From positions 1-47,099 of the forward strand of contig NZ_JABWCS010000182.1 of NCBI RefSeq assembly GCF_013359945.1: a DNA stretch of 47,099 bases, read 5' to 3'. Source of the stretch: Paenibacillus agri (GTDB taxonomy: Bacteria; Bacillota; Bacilli; Paenibacillales; Paenibacillaceae). Below, in pieces: positions 46,101-47,099 of this stretch; position 1 is the stretch's first letter, and every line of letters begins with the position of its first letter. A program made the translations under genes and the position numbers. Below the pieces are notes generated by a model that did no database searches, was not told where the DNA came from, and was given only the letters and a program-made list of their open reading frames with translations.

Positions 46101-46130
46101 TTGCGCTCCGTGGATTCCATTTGTTACAAT
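46101..46130 (+). promoter_or_regulatory. Sigma-A promoter of smpB
   Basis: TTGCGC and TACAAT are 18 nt apart. The -35 and next bases (TTGCGCTCC) are the same as in the cggR promoter at 35007. It gives smpB a promoter separate from rnr. Confidence 0.55.
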
Positions 46131-46183
46131 ATAGATCTGACGTTCGGATGATTTTATGAAATATGATTCAAGGAGTGATTCTC

Positions 46184-46663
46184 ATGGGTAAAAAGGCAGA
46201 CGGGAAAGTGCTCGCCCAGAATAAAAAAGCATCCCATGATTATTTTATCGAGGACACTTTTGAGGCTGGAATGGTGCTAACAGGAACGGAGATCAAATCG
46301 CTTCGTAACGGCCGCGCCAATATTGGGGATGCTTTTGCCACGATTCGTAATGGCGAGATTCACATTCACAATATGCATATCAGTCCTTTTGAGCAGGGCA
46401 ACCGTTCCAATCCTGATGATCCAACCCGCACACGTAAGCTATTGATGCATAAAGCACAGATTCACAAGCTGCTTGGTCTGTCGAAGCAGGATGGCTACTC
46501 CATCGTGCCGCTGAAGATCTACGTGCGCAATGGTTATGCGAAGCTGTTAATTGGCTTGGGTAAAGGTAAGAAGCAATATGACAAGCGTGATTCTGCTGCT
46601 AAAAGAGATGCACAACGCGATATCCAACGTGCGCTGCGCGAGAAGCAAAAGATCGCCAGATAG
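46184..46663 (+). CDS. smpB: SsrA-binding protein SmpB
   Basis: A 159-residue tmRNA-binding protein needed for trans-translation on stalled ribosomes. The OB-fold core contains [36 protein letters not shown], the [12 protein letters not shown] loop and [10 protein letters not shown]. The basic C-terminal tail ([22 protein letters not shown]) fits into the mRNA channel. AAGGAGTGA is 6 nt before ATG 46184; the in-frame upstream start (46163) is not needed. The tmRNA gene follows after 194 nt. Confidence 0.97.
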   Translation: MGKKADGKVLAQNKKASHDYFIEDTFEAGMVLTGTEIKSLRNGRANIGDAFATIRNGEIHIHNMHISPFEQGNRSNPDDPTRTRKLLMHKAQIHKLLGLSKQDGYSIVPLKIYVRNGYAKLLIGLGKGKKQYDKRDSAAKRDAQRDIQRALREKQKIAR

Positions 46664-46733
46664 TCTCGTTGCTACGCAAACTGCCATGGTTCCAGATTCA
46701 ACCTTCAATTCCTTTAACCCACGTGTTAAAGTG

Positions 46734-46752
46734 TTGATAAATGTGATATACT
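46734..46752 (+). promoter_or_regulatory. Extended -10 promoter of ssrA
   Basis: TGA-TATACT (46744-46752) is an extended -10 element. It lies about 105 nt before the mature tmRNA 5' end, so a leader would be removed by RNase P. The block is nearly identical to that at 20259. Confidence 0.6.
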
Positions 46753-46857
46753 GTGTAAGTAAAGTAATTGCTTCTAAACAGTCTTCTGATGAAGAAGCTG
46801 TGGATTGGATCTCTCTTGCTGGATGATCCGCTTAATCCGAAGCGCCCTTTTTAATGA

Positions 46858-47099
46858 GGGGCCGTTCTTGGATTCGACGGGGGTAGTTCGAGCATGAGCA
46901 GCGAGTAGTGGGGACGCGTCCGCTTCATCAACGCTAAAGCCTATTAAACGGCAAACAACAAAACAACTACGCTTTCGCAGCTTAATAACCTGTGTGCGTG
47001 CTTCTACCCTGCATCGCCCATGTGACAGGGATAGGGGCTAACAAGTAGTGGGATACGCCGCTTGGTCTCCGCCTGGGGTCAACGGAAGAAGATAATCAG
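46858..47099 (+). ncRNA. ssrA: Transfer-messenger RNA (tmRNA), 3' part outside the window
   Basis: GGGGCCGTTCTTGGATTCGA is the typical tmRNA 5' end (half of the tRNA-like domain). The tag reading frame starts at GGC 46950 and encodes GKQQNNYAFAA, ending with TAATAA (46983-46988); the C-terminal YAFAA is a standard proteolysis tag. Pseudoknot regions follow to the window edge. About 120 nt, including the 3' tRNA-like half, are missing. Confidence 0.95.

Overview
The window looks like a core chromosomal segment of a Paenibacillus-type bacterium (Bacillales). This rests on gene order close to Bacillus subtilis (hprK-lgt-ppaX-yvoF, the his operon, yvcD-trxB, yvcJ-yvcK-whiA-crh, clpP, cggR-gapA-pgk-tpiA-gpmI-eno, secG-rnr-smpB-ssrA), on Firmicute operator sequences (CtsR, CggR), and on GGAGG-type ribosome binding sites with frequent TTG and GTG starts. 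There is no phage, plasmid or CRISPR array. Family names come from reading the translated sequences; no database search was possible.

Layout. 1-1120: 3' end of a 23S rRNA gene with no 5S gene behind it, then eight tRNA genes and a terminator. 1216-4669: a thioredoxin-reductase-like flavoprotein, a PucR/CdaR-type regulator and an MsmX-type sugar-ABC ATPase. 4737-8071: hprK, lgt, ppaX and a YvoF-like acyltransferase. 8122-10937: a membrane acyltransferase convergent with gluconokinase. 11254-20163: a histidine operon, hisZ-G-D-B-H-A-F-IE-J, ending in a ribose-phosphate pyrophosphokinase gene. 20259-23309: yvcD-like TPR/HTH gene and trxB. 23310-25923: a repeat-bearing intergenic stretch and a two-gene DUF1858/DUF438 (hemerythrin-PAS) unit under an Fnr-like site. 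25924-30276: glk, rapZ, yvcK, whiA and an HPr-family gene. 30334-33924: a GNAT protein and three small genes for secreted or envelope-type functions. 33940-34839 (minus strand): clpP and a tRNA-Arg. 35007-42345: cggR and the lower-glycolysis operon. 42394-47099: secG, rnr, smpB and the 5' two thirds of tmRNA.

How the genes fit together. Much of the window concerns carbon flow and its control. HprK phosphorylates HPr on Ser46, PpaX removes the pyrophosphate made in the reverse reaction, and an HPr-family protein is encoded 25 kb away. MsmX energises sugar importers, Glk and GntK phosphorylate sugars, CggR controls lower glycolysis, and YvcK and RapZ tie carbon state to cell-wall precursor supply. 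The his operon carries its own PRPP synthase gene, so substrate supply is co-transcribed with the pathway. ClpP, RNase R, SmpB and tmRNA form the ribosome-rescue and protein-quality set.

No clearly new multi-gene system is visible. The best leads are: the HPr-family protein at the crh locus that has the active-site His15 which Crh lacks; the DUF1858/DUF438 unit with an Fnr-like box and a second palindrome; a nearly identical 23-bp promoter block in front of both yvcD and ssrA; a promoter-plus-terminator leader before yvcD; a cluster of four short repeats in opposed orientations; and an RBS-sequestering inverted repeat in front of the GDSL hydrolase gene.
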